NCBI GenBank assembly: GCA_019677205.1
Contig: JAAMXY010001041.1
Location: forward strand, 1-36,279
Length of the DNA: 36,279 bases
Direction of reading: 5' to 3'
From: Pinguiococcus pyrenoidosus
Lineage: Eukaryota; Sar; Pinguiophyceae; Pinguiochrysidales; Pinguiochrysidaceae
The position numbers and the translations under genes are program-made. Positions 9,587 to 19,392 of this stretch are shown here, piece after piece; position 1 is the stretch's first letter; each line of letters starts with the position of its first letter. The notes beneath the pieces are model-generated. The model searched no databases. It had not been told where the DNA came from and saw only the letters and a list, made by a program, of their open reading frames with translations.

Positions 9587-12335
9587 TCATGTCTTTGCCA
9601 CGTTCGCTGGTTCGCTTCTGGCCGTTGTTGTTCTGGATAAGAGGACAAAGCGACTCTTGTTCTCCTGCCACCACGCTTGCGCTGTTCGATCTCCGAAAAT
9701 CGTCAAGTCGAAGATGAGCGTCAGTGGAATCCTCAGCGTGGAATCAGCATTCACGCCTCCACACAGCCCTTGGCGTACTTCCCCGGTCAAGATCGTCACG
9801 CCAGCGTGCTTGTCCTCCTGCAAGCGCCGGATGGTGTTTGGCTCCACCACGGATGGTCGATGTACCTGGGGCTTCTGAGTAAGAGGCATCCAGTTCTTCT
9901 GCGTTGGGCACACCAGAACACTTGCAACGTACCCTGAAGATGCCACAGTGCTCTCCAGCTGTGCCATCGTTAAAGAAGTGAGCGCCCCTGGCGTCCTCCC
10001 AAGGATGTCTGGAAGGTGTCGTTGCTTCTGGCGCCCCGCTGTGCTGCTCGATCAGAGAGGAGCCAAGGTACGCTTCACTTCTTCGCCGAGGCCTCTCCTC
10101 TGCGGCGCCGTCGCTGGCGTCTCTATACACCTCTGCAGATGGAGGACGCTGAAGACTCGCGACCTGGTCGCTCCGCAGACTGGACGCCGAGGGGTGAGAT
10201 GACAGATTGCCGAAGTCGGTCTGCAAGACGAGCGCAGGTTTAAATCCACGTTCAAAGTCCGGGGAACTCCCATGGCCGACTGCGCGGCGGCCCCTCGAAA
10301 GTGCTACGGATTGAGACGCCACCCGAGAGCCATCACCGACAATGCCAAGGGAGGTGGATCGTGGGACTGTCGCTGCCGTAGGTTCGTCGAGCTTCGTGGA
10401 AGGATCAAGACCCGCTTCTTGAGAGTCGCGCGCGAGGGGCACTCGGCTCTCGACAGACTCGGCGGGCTGTGCGACTCGGTGCCAGTCGCCTACCTGCGCG
10501 GGGACCAGCTTGGGAGACGGGGCCATCTCTGGCAGAGCCGTCCGTGGAAAAGCTTGTTGCTCGAACGCCTCGGAAAGGGTTCCAGACGAACTTCCCAAGT
10601 TGCTCGTCTGCGGCAACTGCGGGCGGGCGATCAGTGGCGGCTGCTCTGCTGGCCCATCGCCAGCCCCGAGATATCTTTCCCAAGATGCGTCATCTTCGAT
10701 CAGGTCCAGCAGTGCCGGAGCTACCGGTGTTGCCCTGCGTCTTCCCCATTTCTCCCTCTGTGGGTAATGAGTCGATTCGCTATGTCGTCGCTTCTTCCGC
10801 CGCCTCTCGTGGTCTTGCTTGCTGCTCAGCCTCGATGACGAAGTGGTTGTCGTGCGCTCTTTCTCCGCCTTTCGCAAACCCCTTGACACCTCGTCGCCTC
10901 GCTTCACTCTCGAGCTTCGGATGCCGGCCGGAGGGCCCGTCTTGTCGACGTCGGCCAACGTGTAAATGTCGCTCAGTAGGGACCATTGGCGGCTTTCCGC
11001 CTTTTCCGCTTCACCCAGATCTGCATCTTCTTGGCCGCTCTGGACTGGTCTAGCACTTGACGTCTCCGCACTTCTTAGGAGATTTTCAGTGGTCTCCGGC
11101 ACTTCTTCGGTCGTCTTCGGGGCGCTCTGCACCTTGCCAGGACTGCTCAGCTTCTCGTGCGTCTTGACTCTCTTGCTGATCTTCTTCTTCTTCTTGATCT
11201 TCTTTCTCTTCTGCACTCGGCCATGGGAAGAGGCCGTTTGGGCGCCCAGCACGAAGTGCTTTGCCTGTGTGGCGCCCAAGACGTCCACGAGCATCTTGCG
11301 TTCCCGCCCCGTGAGAAATTGCCTCTCTCGCAGCTGCTCGCGGACGCGACGCAGCCGATTGGCTTCCTCCTGGCGCTGGAGCGAGAGGAGGCGAATCCGC
11401 GCATTCGCGGCCTTTGCACGCGTCCAGGAAGCTTGGCTCTCGTTCACCTGCGGGCCGGAGCGCAGGTCGGCCAAGTCGAGCTCCTCTTGTCTCCGGCGCT
11501 CCTTTTGGGCCTTGAGCTTCCGATGCGCGTCCCAGGCGGTCTGGCGCTCCACCATCTTGTCAATTTCGTCCGTACCGACCACGCGATGATCTTGCAGGTC
11601 CTCATAAGCGGGGCCGACGTCTCGCCGCCCCGCTCGCACCTTCACCTTGGATAGGCGAGCGATCAAGGCGTCGATGTCCACCGGATCTCTTGACTTCATC
11701 TTCCCGGCAGCTGGTGGCTTCGACGCCACCACCATCTCCTTGCAGGTGGCGTCGCTGGCGGGAGGATCTTTAGACATCCCGCCACACTTCGGCCGGTTTC
11801 GCTGTTGTAGATTGTGCCGCCCCGTCGAACGTTGGAGCGTTCGCACCTTTGACGAAGCCAGGATCCCTGGCGACTTCTTGTGGATCTCAGCTGGATCCGA
11901 TAGAGCGGCGTAAGGCACTGGAGCTGGCGCGCGGAATGCCACTTGCGCGACCTTCTTTGGTGGCTGCGGAGGTGGGATCGAAGCCTCGTTTGGCCGCGCG
12001 GTTGGCTCTTTCGCGGCAGCATTCTCCTCGTCTCCTTCCAGGTATGCTTTGAAGGCTTCCATTTGCACCTCGAGTGCGTCCGTCTTCTTCTGGATATCCC
12101 GCTGAAGCGCAGACACGCGCCGCTCGGCATCCAGTGCGGCTGCGACCACCTCTCTAAAGCCAAATCAAAGAGCACAGCGATTCAGACGGCGCATCTACTC
12201 AAGGCGCCACGGCTCGGATGGAACGCACCTGTGGTGCGCCTTGTGGCTTCCCTTGGCGCTCGTCTCGGCTGCGTCTTCCCAGCGTCGCACTTTGGCCTCC
12301 AACGCTGCTATCGAGTTCGCCGCAGAGAGAGGCAT
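9587..12335 (-). CDS. Unrecognised basic, helical/coiled-coil protein (~870 aa)
   Basis: Minus-strand exons are 12335-12229, 12153-9933 and 9874-9587 (or 9865-9587). The 75-nt intron 1 (12154-12228) joins ..KAHHR to EVVAAALDAE in phase. A second intron beginning GTACGT at 9932 and ending at 9875 (58 nt) or 9866 (67 nt) switches frame. It leads into a well-formed C-terminal stretch (VHRPSVVEPNTIRRL..., IPLTLIFDLTIFGD) that ends in TGA. ATG 12335 is the only good in-frame start. Residues ~1-60 are predicted coiled coil. Residues ~230-345 are a long charged helix rich in Arg/Glu. A Lys-rich block (KKIKKKKKISKR) follows, and then about 350 residues of Pro/Ser-rich, probably disordered sequence precede the C-terminal stretch. 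I recognise no family. The gene converges on the Tudor-array gene, with the stops only 68 nt apart. Confidence 0.7.
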
Positions 12336-12824
12336 GGCTCGCGACTGGGGATTGCGGGAGAAGGCGGCGAACGTCGAGCTTCTCCAAACGCCCGAGCAAT
12401 CCGATATCAAGCGTGCACCCTTCCCTCTTGCAAAGCGCCGCAACAAACACGATTGTTTGAATATGATGGCTTTCCAGCGCCAGGCCTTCAGATCATCATA
12501 TGTATGTACAGGTATACAACCTTTAGCCTTGGGTTTTCGGCGCCCTAGGCTCTGTGACAGAGCAACAGGGCTCCTCGCTCCTCAAGCTTTGGGAACCTTG
12601 AGCAATCAGAAAAGCAGTTGGCAAGAGTTGTGGAACTGGAAGCGTGTTTCGGGATCTCTAAAGTGCCTCAGGAGCCTGCCGGCCAGGGTCGGATTGGGCC
12701 CAAAAGGCTCCGGAGAGGGCGGAGCCGGCGATGCCGTCGCCTCCGCTTTCCACCTGCCTTGGTCGTCCTGCGCCGCAGCTCTTCGTCGACGCCGCAGTGG
12801 GAAGAGGACAAGTCATTGCCAGCA
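12336..12824. promoter_or_regulatory. Divergent intergenic region (shared promoter region of the two flanking genes)
   Basis: These 489 bases lie between two start codons on opposite strands and should hold both promoters and leaders. The centre (about 12491-12523, around TCATATGTATGTACAGGTAT) is locally AT-rich and contains an NdeI-type palindrome CATATG. No defined TATA or initiator motif could be assigned. The frame of the downstream gene is open back to 12618, but only with a TTG, so upstream coding sequence is not excluded. Confidence 0.5.
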
Positions 12825-15800
12825 ATGTTGACGACGAAAGAGAGGCACGGATCGCCGAACATCCTTCTAGCCACCCAACGTGATAGAGGTTCCCCAGTGG
12901 AGATGAACGACTCGTCGATGGGGCCCCTGAGGCCGCGTCGGCATGCGCAGCTGTGGCGCAACTACAACACTGGCCAGAAAGGCCAACATTTGCGGCGCCG
13001 CGTGCAGAGTAGCGCGAGCGCTGAGCCCGTTCCCAGCGCCCAACTCGCGAAGAGCAAGCTCAAGCTGGCGCCGCAGAGCCTGACGACGCACAACTCCTCC
13101 GAGCCGCTTGCGGGCCTCTCGACGCAGAGTGAGCTCAGCCGGATCGCTGAGGACCTGAGTCAAATCAACTTCAAGGTGGCGCAACTTGACCAGACTTTGA
13201 GGACGGACCTGCCGGAGTCCAAGGGCGACTCGTCGGCAAGAACCGCAGGCAGCGGTGAGAGTCCCACACAGGTCCTGCAAGACCTCGTCTCCTGGTTCAC
13301 CCGCACAGTGGGCTCTCCTGCTGTCTCAGCGCCAACCGAAGCTGAAGAGCTCTGGGTACAGGAAGGGGTCCACGTCATGAGCGACTTCAGAGCAGCGGCG
13401 GAGCGGCTTCGCCAGCAACAGAGCACGTTGAAGGCCTTCATACTTCGCCTGGTGCGGCGGGAGAGCGCACGCGCTGCGGCGCGCTTGATCCCGACGGCGG
13501 AGGTGACCGCTGCTCCGGACGAAACGCCTGTGCCAGAAGTGGCGCACGAGAACCTGGAGGATGCCATGGCGCACTTGGAATCCATGCGCGAGACGCTGGC
13601 GGAGCTGCAGAAGCGCATTGTCGCAGCCGAGTCCCGCGCGGCTTCGTTGGAGAAGCTGCGGCGCGACGAAAAACTGTCCTGGTCGCGCGTGGCCGCGGAG
13701 TTCCAGCGCAAGCTGAGGTTGCTGGAGCGTTCCTTGGCGCACGAGGAGATCAAGAGCCGCCTGATCGAGCAGGCAGCGAGGGAAGAGGGGAGAAGCATCC
13801 AGCTCGACATTCGTGCCAAGGGCGGTGTTTCTGGCGACGGCCAAGGCGACGAGATGCGTCGCTGGGCGCAGGAGAAGCAGATGCTTGTTGGCAGCATCTC
13901 CGACCTGGAAAGAGACCTCGCGGCGAAGACCGCCGAGGCTTGTGCGCTCGCGGCGGAGCTCAAGCAAATGCAGCTGCAGCTGCAGCTCAAGCGGAAAGCT
14001 GAGAGCCTCGACGCGAAAGCACCGAAGCGTGGAGAAGCGGCGGCGGAGCAAGAGATGCAGCGTCTGAGGCAGGCGGAGGAGGACAAGAAGCATCAAGAGA
14101 TCCTCCACTTGCGAGAGGCCGAAGAGCTGGTGAGACAGCGAGAAGCGGCGCTTCAGAGCGCCGAGGCCACAATGGCGTCTCAAAAAGAGCGCTGCGCCGC
14201 TCTGGAGGCCACGTGCGACGCGTTGCGCACGGAAGCCCAAAGCCTCCAGACGCAGCTGGCCGCGTCGCGAGAGAGCCTGCGATGCTCACAGACCCAAAGC
14301 ACCGAAGCGGCTAAGGCGAGTGAGGGTGCGCTGGAGACGCAACGCCGCAGCTTTGAGCAGCGCGAAGCGACAAACAAGGTGCGCTTTGAGAAAGATCAGC
14401 TGCAGCTACGGCGGCGTCTGGAAGCCGCCGAAGCGACTTTGCGAGAGAGAGATGAGGAGCGTCAGAGGAAAGAGGCCCAAGTGGCGGCGGACAACGCGAA
14501 GATCATCGAGGAGCTCAGGCGTCAGAATGGCTTGCAGGAGCGGACGATCCAAGCGCTGCAGCGCCAGACGCAGGAGTCTCAAGAGCGGATCCAGCAGTTG
14601 CAGCAGGACATCTCTTCATCTCGCGAGCGGATGGAGCCCGAGCCGGAGCCGCCAAGACCCACGAGTCACGCTGATCCTGAGGTTAAGCAGGGCAACCCAC
14701 CTGATTCTGATGCTGAGAAGCAAGAGCACAGGGAAAGAGAAGACTCCCTTCTGAGAGACACTGAGAACCTTCGCCGCCGACTTCAGGACCTGGAGACGCA
14801 ATTGAAAGCTGCCTTGAATCAGGCGGCGATGCAGAAGACTGCGTTGACGACGCAGCTGCGGTGCGTGGACACCATCCGCGTCGCAGACGCCGCTCGCTTT
14901 CGCGGAGAACTGGGGGACGTCGCCGAGCAGGTGGCCCAGCTCCGCGCGCAGCTGCAGCGCGCGGAGGCACGGAATGCTACTCTGGGGGCGGAGATTGGCG
15001 AGTGGCGTTCCTTATGTCGTCGAGTGCAGAAGCTGATGTCCAGTGCTTCCCGTGACGCCGACGAAGAAAGGGACGTTCTAGACCGCCTCGACGTGCTGCT
15101 GGACGGAGAAGACGCTAAGGCCAATCGGCGCGCGAAGGCCAAGCTGGAGCGCGAGCAGGCGCGAATCTCGCTGGTGCTCGAGAAGTCCGTCATTGGCAAA
15201 CTCTTCCGACCTCAAGGGGCCCGCGGCTTCAAGAAGTGGAGCCGGTCCCTCCGGTCGCGGGTGCTGGAGTACGCGAACGAGCTGAGAAGCGAAGGGGAAG
15301 AGATGCCCGGGGAAGGCGGGCTGGAAGCTGCCGTGAAAGAGAAGGACAACCGAGATCCACGGGAAGAACTTAGCAGCAAGTACGGCGGGAGCGACGTCGA
15401 CTTGTCCGTAGAAGAAGGCGGTAAGGAGGAAGAAGACGAGGAAGGACCACCAGAAGAGATCGATTCACGTGAAGGTGGCGATGGGGAAGGCACAAGAGAA
15501 GGCGGGGAGGAAGCAGTACGCCTCGAGCAGTCACAACGACCGCTGGTGTCTCCAGAGGACGAGCGTCCGGTCTCTTCACAAGTCGTCGAAGCTTCATCCA
15601 GCGGTATGTCTACGGCTACCCATGACCGCAGCAATGAAACGACGCCGAAGGCTAAGGAGGAGCAGCAGCAGCAGCAAAATCCCACCAGCGCGTCGGATCC
15701 TCCGACCCAGTCTCCTGAAACTCAGGTGCGCGCCAAGACGCCTCTGAGGCCGAACGGCACTGAGTTGACGGCGGCGCTATCGGAGCACAGAAGAAGGCCA

Positions 15801-18800
15801 GAGGATCCAAGACCTAGGTTGCAAGAAGCTCACGTCTCTGAGGTCATAAAGCTCGACGCGTCGACGCAGACATTCGACACTTTGAGTATCGCCGCTGACG
15901 CTTCCGACGAAGAAGCGCTCTTCCAGATCCAGCTCGACGCGAGCAAGCGCCGGCTGGAGAAGGAGATGGATAAACAACGGGCCGCCCAGGAGGCTGAGCT
16001 CCACGGCACCGCCGCCGAGGCGGAGCTTCGGCTCCAGGCGCTCAAGTCCGAGCTGGAGACGCAGTTGCAGCGAGAGAGTGAGCGCCTCCGCAGGGAAGTT
16101 CGCGAGCAACTAGCGATGAAGGACCGCTTCCTGGCGGAGGCCAAGGAACTGCATGAGCGCCTCCTCAACGACGCCGTCGCGCAGTCGCAGCGCCTGAGGC
16201 AGATGGAGCGTGAGCAGATGGAGACGATGCTGGAGGTGCTGGAGCGCCAGCTGGCGAAAGAGCGCCGAGAGGCGGAGGTGTCTAAGGCGGAGATATCCCG
16301 GCTCCAAGCCGAACTGGACAGCGCGCAGATCCTGAGCAATCCGGCCTTGGCGACGTCGATTCCAATGGGATCACCAGCAGCAGATGCCATGCCATCTCCC
16401 GAGAGTCACCTGGATGATGCGACGCCGAAGCCTTCCAACCTGGAAGTCAACGCCTCCCAGGCGGAATCGAGCTTTCCTGAAGCGGAGCGACTGAGAGCGT
16501 ACGAGCTGGCCGCTCAGACACTCGTGGGGGCCTTAGGCGCCGCCGGAGCGCTTGAGGCCAGCAGCGTCGAGGACGTCACACGAGCGCTGGATGGGGTGAG
16601 CATCGACACCGTGGCGAAGGCAATCGTTTTCTTATCGGCCCAGGATGTCAAGACGCCGTTGCACCTTGTCCGGCAGAGCCTGCGCAGCGACGATCTACCG
16701 GAGCTCCTGGACGTCGCCACCAACACCATGAGAGACCTGGAGGCGCTCGGAAAGACGGCCGGAGCAGAGAATGAGAAAGACCGCCTCGATGCCGTCTTGA
16801 CCGAGATGGACGCCGCTTGTATGGCGCATAGCATCACGTCGCTGCAAGCCATTCGGCAAAGCTGCTTAAGGGACTTGAGGGACTTACGACAGAGCCTGGC
16901 CTCTTCCAAGTGGCCAACCGCCTCGCTTCGAGACGCCGCGGCCCAGGCGCAACGGCGCTATGACTTCTTAACACACGTGGTGGACGCCTGTGGCGGCTGG
17001 AGAAAGGCGCTCTACGGCGACGACGGCGCGATTAATGTCGACGCCGACGTGTCGATTTGGGAAGGTGAAGACCGGGCGGAGATGTTGGAATTGATAGTGC
17101 AGGCCCTGCGGATTCGCCTCCTCGACGAGAGCTCGAAAGTAAGAGAGGGCCGTGCGGTGGCAGAGGAGAGAATCTCGGAGCTCGAGCGGATGATTGAAGC
17201 GTCCACGAAGGCGCGAGAGGCAGAGCCAGCGAAAGATGAAGCGAGCTCTGATGCGGGGCTGACGGATGCCGAAAGCAACAGCGACGTGATCGCTCTTGAA
17301 GCGCAGCTTCGCGAAGCACAAAATGAAGCGGAGAACTTCGCGAGGCTGTACGAAGAGGCAGCGGAAGAGACGCAGAAGCTACAGCAGGCACTTCACGGCG
17401 CGGAGCTTCGCAGGCGCTCCGCTCCAGACAAGGCGGTTCAGACGGATGAGCTTCTTGACGTCGACGCCAACCCTCTTCTCGAGAAAGAGCAGTCCCGCTT
17501 CGCCAGTCTAGCGAGCCACTTCGTTGAGCTTGTGCGCTGCATCGGCACTGCATCCCTCGACCCGGATGGAGACAATGGAATTGCCTTTCAGTCCGCAGCG
17601 CTCTTTGAGAACCCACCGCACGACCCGGACGTCATGATCCAAAGCCTCCAAGATGTGGCTGGGAGGGCCGCTGAGCACGTGCTGTCTTTGCGCGAGCAGC
17701 TGGACAGCTTTGGCAGCGCGCATGCTGCTGACACTGGTGCGTCTCCACAGTACGAAGACGACCAACTGGCTTTAAGAGAGCTGCGCCGAGAGACGGAATC
17801 TCTCCAAGTCGAGCGACAGTCCGAGAGAGCGAGGCTGACCAAAGAGATTCAAGAGCTGCAGACGATGGTGGCGGACCTTGAGGGGCAGATGTCGACGGTC
17901 ACGGAGGGGATCGCGAGGCAAAGGGAAGACGCATCCGCGAAGCAAGAGAAGGTCCGCATGCTGAGCGAGAGCCTGACTAGAATCGAGACGGACATGGAAG
18001 GCAAGACAAGAGAGCTGCTCCAGGCGCGCCAACAGCTTGCCGAGGCCGAGAAAGTCGTCGAGGACCTGCAGCAGGGAATCCAACGAAGAGGAGAGGAAGT
18101 CGCCAAGCTGAACAATCGAATCTCCGACCTGACGGAGCAGGAGCGAGCTCTGCGACACGATCTCGCGTCTCGGATTGAGGTGGAGCGGCAACTTCTTGAG
18201 GAGAAGGAGAGGCTTGAGAGGCTTTTCAAGGAAGAGTCTCGGCTGCTTGCGGCGCTTCGGACGAGTCTCTCTCAGGCGCCCGAGGCGAGCACCAGGAAGC
18301 TGCTTCATCGGATCTCGCAACACAAGGTAGGTGGCCTGCGCGCCGTCCGAGGGCGTCTCGAGGACATCCGAGCCGCGCGGGAAGAGAACCTCCTCAAGGT
18401 CATGGAGGCCTACAAGCACGTGCGACGAGTGCCACAGGTCACTTTCAACGGCAGAAGCTACAGCAGCATCGTGTCATGGGCGAAAGAGAGGCGCGCGGCG
18501 ATCGCGAGGGAAAGGCAGGCAACTCTGAGCGGAAGACGTCTCGTGGGCAACCCCCTGCGCCTGCGGGGCCGAAGAACGTCTCTCGTCCCAAAGCGCCGAT
18601 GGGAGTCGAAGGACGCCGATGATGGGATCCCTACTGGAGATGCAGTCTCTCCGCCTCTGTCTCCGGTGCTACAAGATCACCCCGCGCCCGGGTCCATCAG
18701 GGTCTTCGTCAAGAGACCGGAGGTTGACCGACATCCGGATGATATCTTCGGAAGTCACGTCGGCATCAAGAATCAGTTTGTGGACCTCGTGGACCCAGCT

Positions 18801-19265
18801 GCGCTCGCCGTCATCCAGAGACACGCCCCCGCGGCGAAAGCAATGCTGGGCAGCGTGCAGCATTGGAGGCTCCGACAAGCCGTCCCTCTCCAGTACCGGG
18901 ATCAAGTGTTCCAATGGGAAGGCCCGAGTCTGGATCCCGCGCTTCGAAGCCACCTGCGACGGAGAAAGTGGTGGGCAGCCGGACGGGGTACCGGCCGGGC
19001 GCAGCTGATCAACGACTCCTCTGCTGAGCCCAAAGCATCAGCCCTGAGAGAAGGCAGTGCGAAGTGGCCTACTTCACTTCCCAAGGACGGTACCCTGCGC
19101 CCAAGGCGCCATTCGTCTTCATCGCAGGGCGTTTCTGATTCGCTCGGGGAAGAGACCGATGGCGCAAATCCTGCCATACCAGTGGTGCGATCAGACACGG
19201 CGCAGAGCTTCTCACGCTCGGCTTGGCGGCCGCGTGGGCTGAAGCGGAGACCACAACCAGGATGA
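12825..19265 (+). CDS. Giant coiled-coil protein with LC8-type TQT motifs (2,146 aa)
   Basis: This is a single uninterrupted frame of 6,441 nt with ATG at 12825 and stop TGA. Long heptad-rich segments cover roughly residues 240-740, 1027-1169 and 1640-1815, rich in Glu/Gln/Arg/Leu/Ala. An acidic, low-complexity linker (about 822-946) with a Gln run follows the first coil. A helical, non-coil region lies near 1220-1380. The C-terminal ~300 residues are basic and Pro/Arg-rich. Two motifs, ASTQT (1012-1016) and KAVQTDE (1536-1542), match the consensus bound by the LC8 dynein light chain. That fits a dimeric, rod-shaped cytoskeletal scaffold such as a centriole, basal-body or motor-associated protein. 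I recognise no orthologue. The absence of introns over 6.4 kb contrasts with neighbours that have many. Confidence 0.8.
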   Translation: MLTTKERHGSPNILLATQRDRGSPVEMNDSSMGPLRPRRHAQLWRNYNTGQKGQHLRRRVQSSASAEPVPSAQLAKSKLKLAPQSLTTHNSSEPLAGLSTQSELSRIAEDLSQINFKVAQLDQTLRTDLPESKGDSSARTAGSGESPTQVLQDLVSWFTRTVGSPAVSAPTEAEELWVQEGVHVMSDFRAAAERLRQQQSTLKAFILRLVRRESARAAARLIPTAEVTAAPDETPVPEVAHENLEDAMAHLESMRETLAELQKRIVAAESRAASLEKLRRDEKLSWSRVAAEFQRKLRLLERSLAHEEIKSRLIEQAAREEGRSIQLDIRAKGGVSGDGQGDEMRRWAQEKQMLVGSISDLERDLAAKTAEACALAAELKQMQLQLQLKRKAESLDAKAPKRGEAAAEQEMQRLRQAEEDKKHQEILHLREAEELVRQREAALQSAEATMASQKERCAALEATCDALRTEAQSLQTQLAASRESLRCSQTQSTEAAKASEGALETQRRSFEQREATNKVRFEKDQLQLRRRLEAAEATLRERDEERQRKEAQVAADNAKIIEELRRQNGLQERTIQALQRQTQESQERIQQLQQDISSSRERMEPEPEPPRPTSHADPEVKQGNPPDSDAEKQEHREREDSLLRDTENLRRRLQDLETQLKAALNQAAMQKTALTTQLRCVDTIRVADAARFRGELGDVAEQVAQLRAQLQRAEARNATLGAEIGEWRSLCRRVQKLMSSASRDADEERDVLDRLDVLLDGEDAKANRRAKAKLEREQARISLVLEKSVIGKLFRPQGARGFKKWSRSLRSRVLEYANELRSEGEEMPGEGGLEAAVKEKDNRDPREELSSKYGGSDVDLSVEEGGKEEEDEEGPPEEIDSREGGDGEGTREGGEEAVRLEQSQRPLVSPEDERPVSSQVVEASSSGMSTATHDRSNETTPKAKEEQQQQQNPTSASDPPTQSPETQVRAKTPLRPNGTELTAALSEHRRRPEDPRPRLQEAHVSEVIKLDASTQTFDTLSIAADASDEEALFQIQLDASKRRLEKEMDKQRAAQEAELHGTAAEAELRLQALKSELETQLQRESERLRREVREQLAMKDRFLAEAKELHERLLNDAVAQSQRLRQMEREQMETMLEVLERQLAKERREAEVSKAEISRLQAELDSAQILSNPALATSIPMGSPAADAMPSPESHLDDATPKPSNLEVNASQAESSFPEAERLRAYELAAQTLVGALGAAGALEASSVEDVTRALDGVSIDTVAKAIVFLSAQDVKTPLHLVRQSLRSDDLPELLDVATNTMRDLEALGKTAGAENEKDRLDAVLTEMDAACMAHSITSLQAIRQSCLRDLRDLRQSLASSKWPTASLRDAAAQAQRRYDFLTHVVDACGGWRKALYGDDGAINVDADVSIWEGEDRAEMLELIVQALRIRLLDESSKVREGRAVAEERISELERMIEASTKAREAEPAKDEASSDAGLTDAESNSDVIALEAQLREAQNEAENFARLYEEAAEETQKLQQALHGAELRRRSAPDKAVQTDELLDVDANPLLEKEQSRFASLASHFVELVRCIGTASLDPDGDNGIAFQSAALFENPPHDPDVMIQSLQDVAGRAAEHVLSLREQLDSFGSAHAADTGASPQYEDDQLALRELRRETESLQVERQSERARLTKEIQELQTMVADLEGQMSTVTEGIARQREDASAKQEKVRMLSESLTRIETDMEGKTRELLQARQQLAEAEKVVEDLQQGIQRRGEEVAKLNNRISDLTEQERALRHDLASRIEVERQLLEEKERLERLFKEESRLLAALRTSLSQAPEASTRKLLHRISQHKVGGLRAVRGRLEDIRAAREENLLKVMEAYKHVRRVPQVTFNGRSYSSIVSWAKERRAAIARERQATLSGRRLVGNPLRLRGRRTSLVPKRRWESKDADDGIPTGDAVSPPLSPVLQDHPAPGSIRVFVKRPEVDRHPDDIFGSHVGIKNQFVDLVDPAALAVIQRHAPAAKAMLGSVQHWRLRQAVPLQYRDQVFQWEGPSLDPALRSHLRRRKWWAAGRGTGRAQLINDSSAEPKASALREGSAKWPTSLPKDGTLRPRRHSSSSQGVSDSLGEETDGANPAIPVVRSDTAQSFSRSAWRPRGLKRRPQPG

Positions 19266-19392
19266 GGGCTGGTGCTGCTCAAAGGTCGATAAAGCGCCAA
19301 TGAACGCCAATGAATTTTCTGCCTTCCTTGGACGTCAAACGGTCTCAAGGCCACCGATGCGTTACGGCGGCTACATCAGCTTTACGAATGAT

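Noticed and set aside
12618-12824. 5' extension of the giant coiled-coil frame
   Set aside because: The frame is open but starts only at TTG and is Arg-rich with little coding character. The ATG at 12825 is preferred.
13160-14240. Two ~305-residue minus-strand frames opposite the coiled-coil gene
   Set aside because: Ser/Arg/Leu-rich antisense shadows of a high-GC coiled-coil coding sequence.
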